64,000 bases of DNA from an uncultured Clostridia bacterium. GTDB lineage: Bacteria > Bacillota > Clostridia > Christensenellales > Aristaeellaceae. Within the stretch, counting starts at the first letter, position 1, and each line of letters opens with the position of its first letter. A program made the position numbers and the translations under genes. The notes under the pieces are model-generated. The model was not told where the DNA came from. It saw only the letters and a list, made by a program, of their open reading frames with translations, and ran no database searches. Shown here in pieces: positions 63,525-64,000 of this stretch. The stretch spans positions 1 through 64,000 of the forward strand of contig CAMKEI010000005.1 of assembly GCA_946411525.1 (NCBI GenBank), in the 5' to 3' direction.

Positions 63525-64000
63525 TCAGGTCAGATCCAGGTCCCTGAGCGCTTCATACTCCGGATCGTCCTCATAGGTCCTTTCCGGGCAGATCCCGCCC
63601 AGCGTCTCAATCGCGTTCCGAATTTCAATAAACGTCAGGTACGGCAGTTTTTCCTCCTGCGCTGCGCTGATCAGATCAGGGAGTGCGCGGTCGTCTCCGA
63701 GCCTGGCCAGGTAACCCGCGAAAAGCGCCCGGCGTTCCTTTCTTTCCCGGAAAAGCCTGACGGCCAGTTTAAAGATCTGCTCGTTGCCGGGAAAATGGGA
63801 AAGCACTTCCAGCAGTGCTTCCTCGCCTTCCGCGTTGGCCCGGGGCAGTTCCTGCAGGATTGGCTGAACCACGCACTCGCCCATTTCCGTAAGTCCTTCC
63901 AGTGCGTTGTCCTTCAGTTCATCCTTGCCTTCCCTGTTCAGCTGCCACTGGATATACAGCATTTTGGGCAGCGTGCTCTCCATTTCCCTCAGCAGATTTA
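63525..64000 (-). CDS. HEAT-repeat-like protein (5' end outside the window)
   Basis: The frame is open to the window edge: codons upstream of the track ATG at 63983 read NLLRE, so the true start is probably beyond 64000. About 158 residues are visible. Helical pairs with AEGEEALLEVLSHFPGNEQIFKLAVRLF and GYLARLGDDRALPDLISAAQEE fit HEAT or ARM-like repeats, usual for protein contacts. It precedes the zinc-ribbon gene by 38 nt in the same direction. Confidence 0.7.
   Translation of the reverse strand, partial: NLLREMESTLPKMLYIQWQLNREGKDELKDNALEGLTEMGECVVQPILQELPRANAEGEEALLEVLSHFPGNEQIFKLAVRLFRERKERRALFAGYLARLGDDRALPDLISAAQEEKLPYLTFIEIRNAIETLGGICPERTYEDDPEYEALRDLDLT

Overview
The window is a 64 kb piece of a bacterial chromosome, about 57% GC by eye, almost fully coding. 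It reads as a Clostridia-class Firmicute, probably an uncultured fibre-degrading gut or rumen lineage. The reasons are Firmicute gene order (rimP-nusA-ylxR-ylxQ-infB; dgt-dnaG-sigA-trmK-nif3; ackA-yceD-rpmF), TmcAL, an LCP protein, an SLH-like wall domain, and plant/storage glycan enzymes (GH67, GH31, GH27, GH13, GH77). A Christensenellales/Aristaeella-like origin is my guess; the sequence alone does not prove genus. No rRNA, tRNA, IS element, phage or CRISPR array was seen.

Layout. 1-5.4 kb (-): the rimP-nusA-rnpM-ylxQ-infB translation/transcription operon behind a clear sigma-A promoter; infB runs off the left edge. 5.5-10.8 kb (-): a secreted repeat protein, a eukaryote-type (GH13_8-like) glycogen branching enzyme and a GH31 glycosidase in one operon. 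10.9-12.5 kb (-): a sodium/amino acid symporter. 12.9-18.2 kb (+): a GH67 alpha-glucuronidase followed by a CPA2 antiporter, an MgtC-like protein and an EEP phosphatase. 18.3-22.3 kb (-): an FbpABC/AfuABC-type ABC importer. 22.4-25.7 kb (-): a 102-aa orphan and a cytosolic M16C peptidase. 25.8-32.0 kb (+): dgt, dnaG, sigA, trmK, nif3 and a zinc-ribbon coiled-coil gene. 32.3-37.5 kb (+): LacI regulator, malQ, glgP and a DUF1622 gene. 37.6-41.6 kb (+): a large surface M16C peptidase with a repeat stalk and a C-terminal SLH-like region. 41.6-48.3 kb (-): rsmI, rsmH, valS, rpmF, yceD, ackA. 48.4-49.6 kb (+): tmcAL. 49.6-52.8 kb (-): a MATE transporter fused to an anti-sigma-type ATPase domain, with an FAD dehydrogenase. 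53.0-61.5 kb (+): an LCP protein, a zinc-ribbon membrane protein, a DUF3298-like secreted protein, ilvE, an orphan, an RluA enzyme, GH27 and a small zinc protein. 61.6-64 kb (-): a second zinc-ribbon membrane protein and a truncated HEAT-like gene.

How they work together. The core is information processing (IF2, NusA, RimP, ValRS, primase, SigA, rRNA/tRNA modification). A carbon layer handles glycogen (branching enzyme, phosphorylase, 4-alpha-glucanotransferase under a LacI regulator) and plant oligosaccharide trimming (GH67, GH31, GH27), ending in acetate (AckA), which TmcAL can use. An envelope layer (SLH-type M16 peptidase, LCP, two zinc-ribbon/TM proteins) is the least explained part. Candidates for undescribed biology are the stalked SLH-type M16C peptidase, the MATE-ATPase fusion, the zinc-ribbon/TM architecture, and several palindromes lying on sigma-A promoters.
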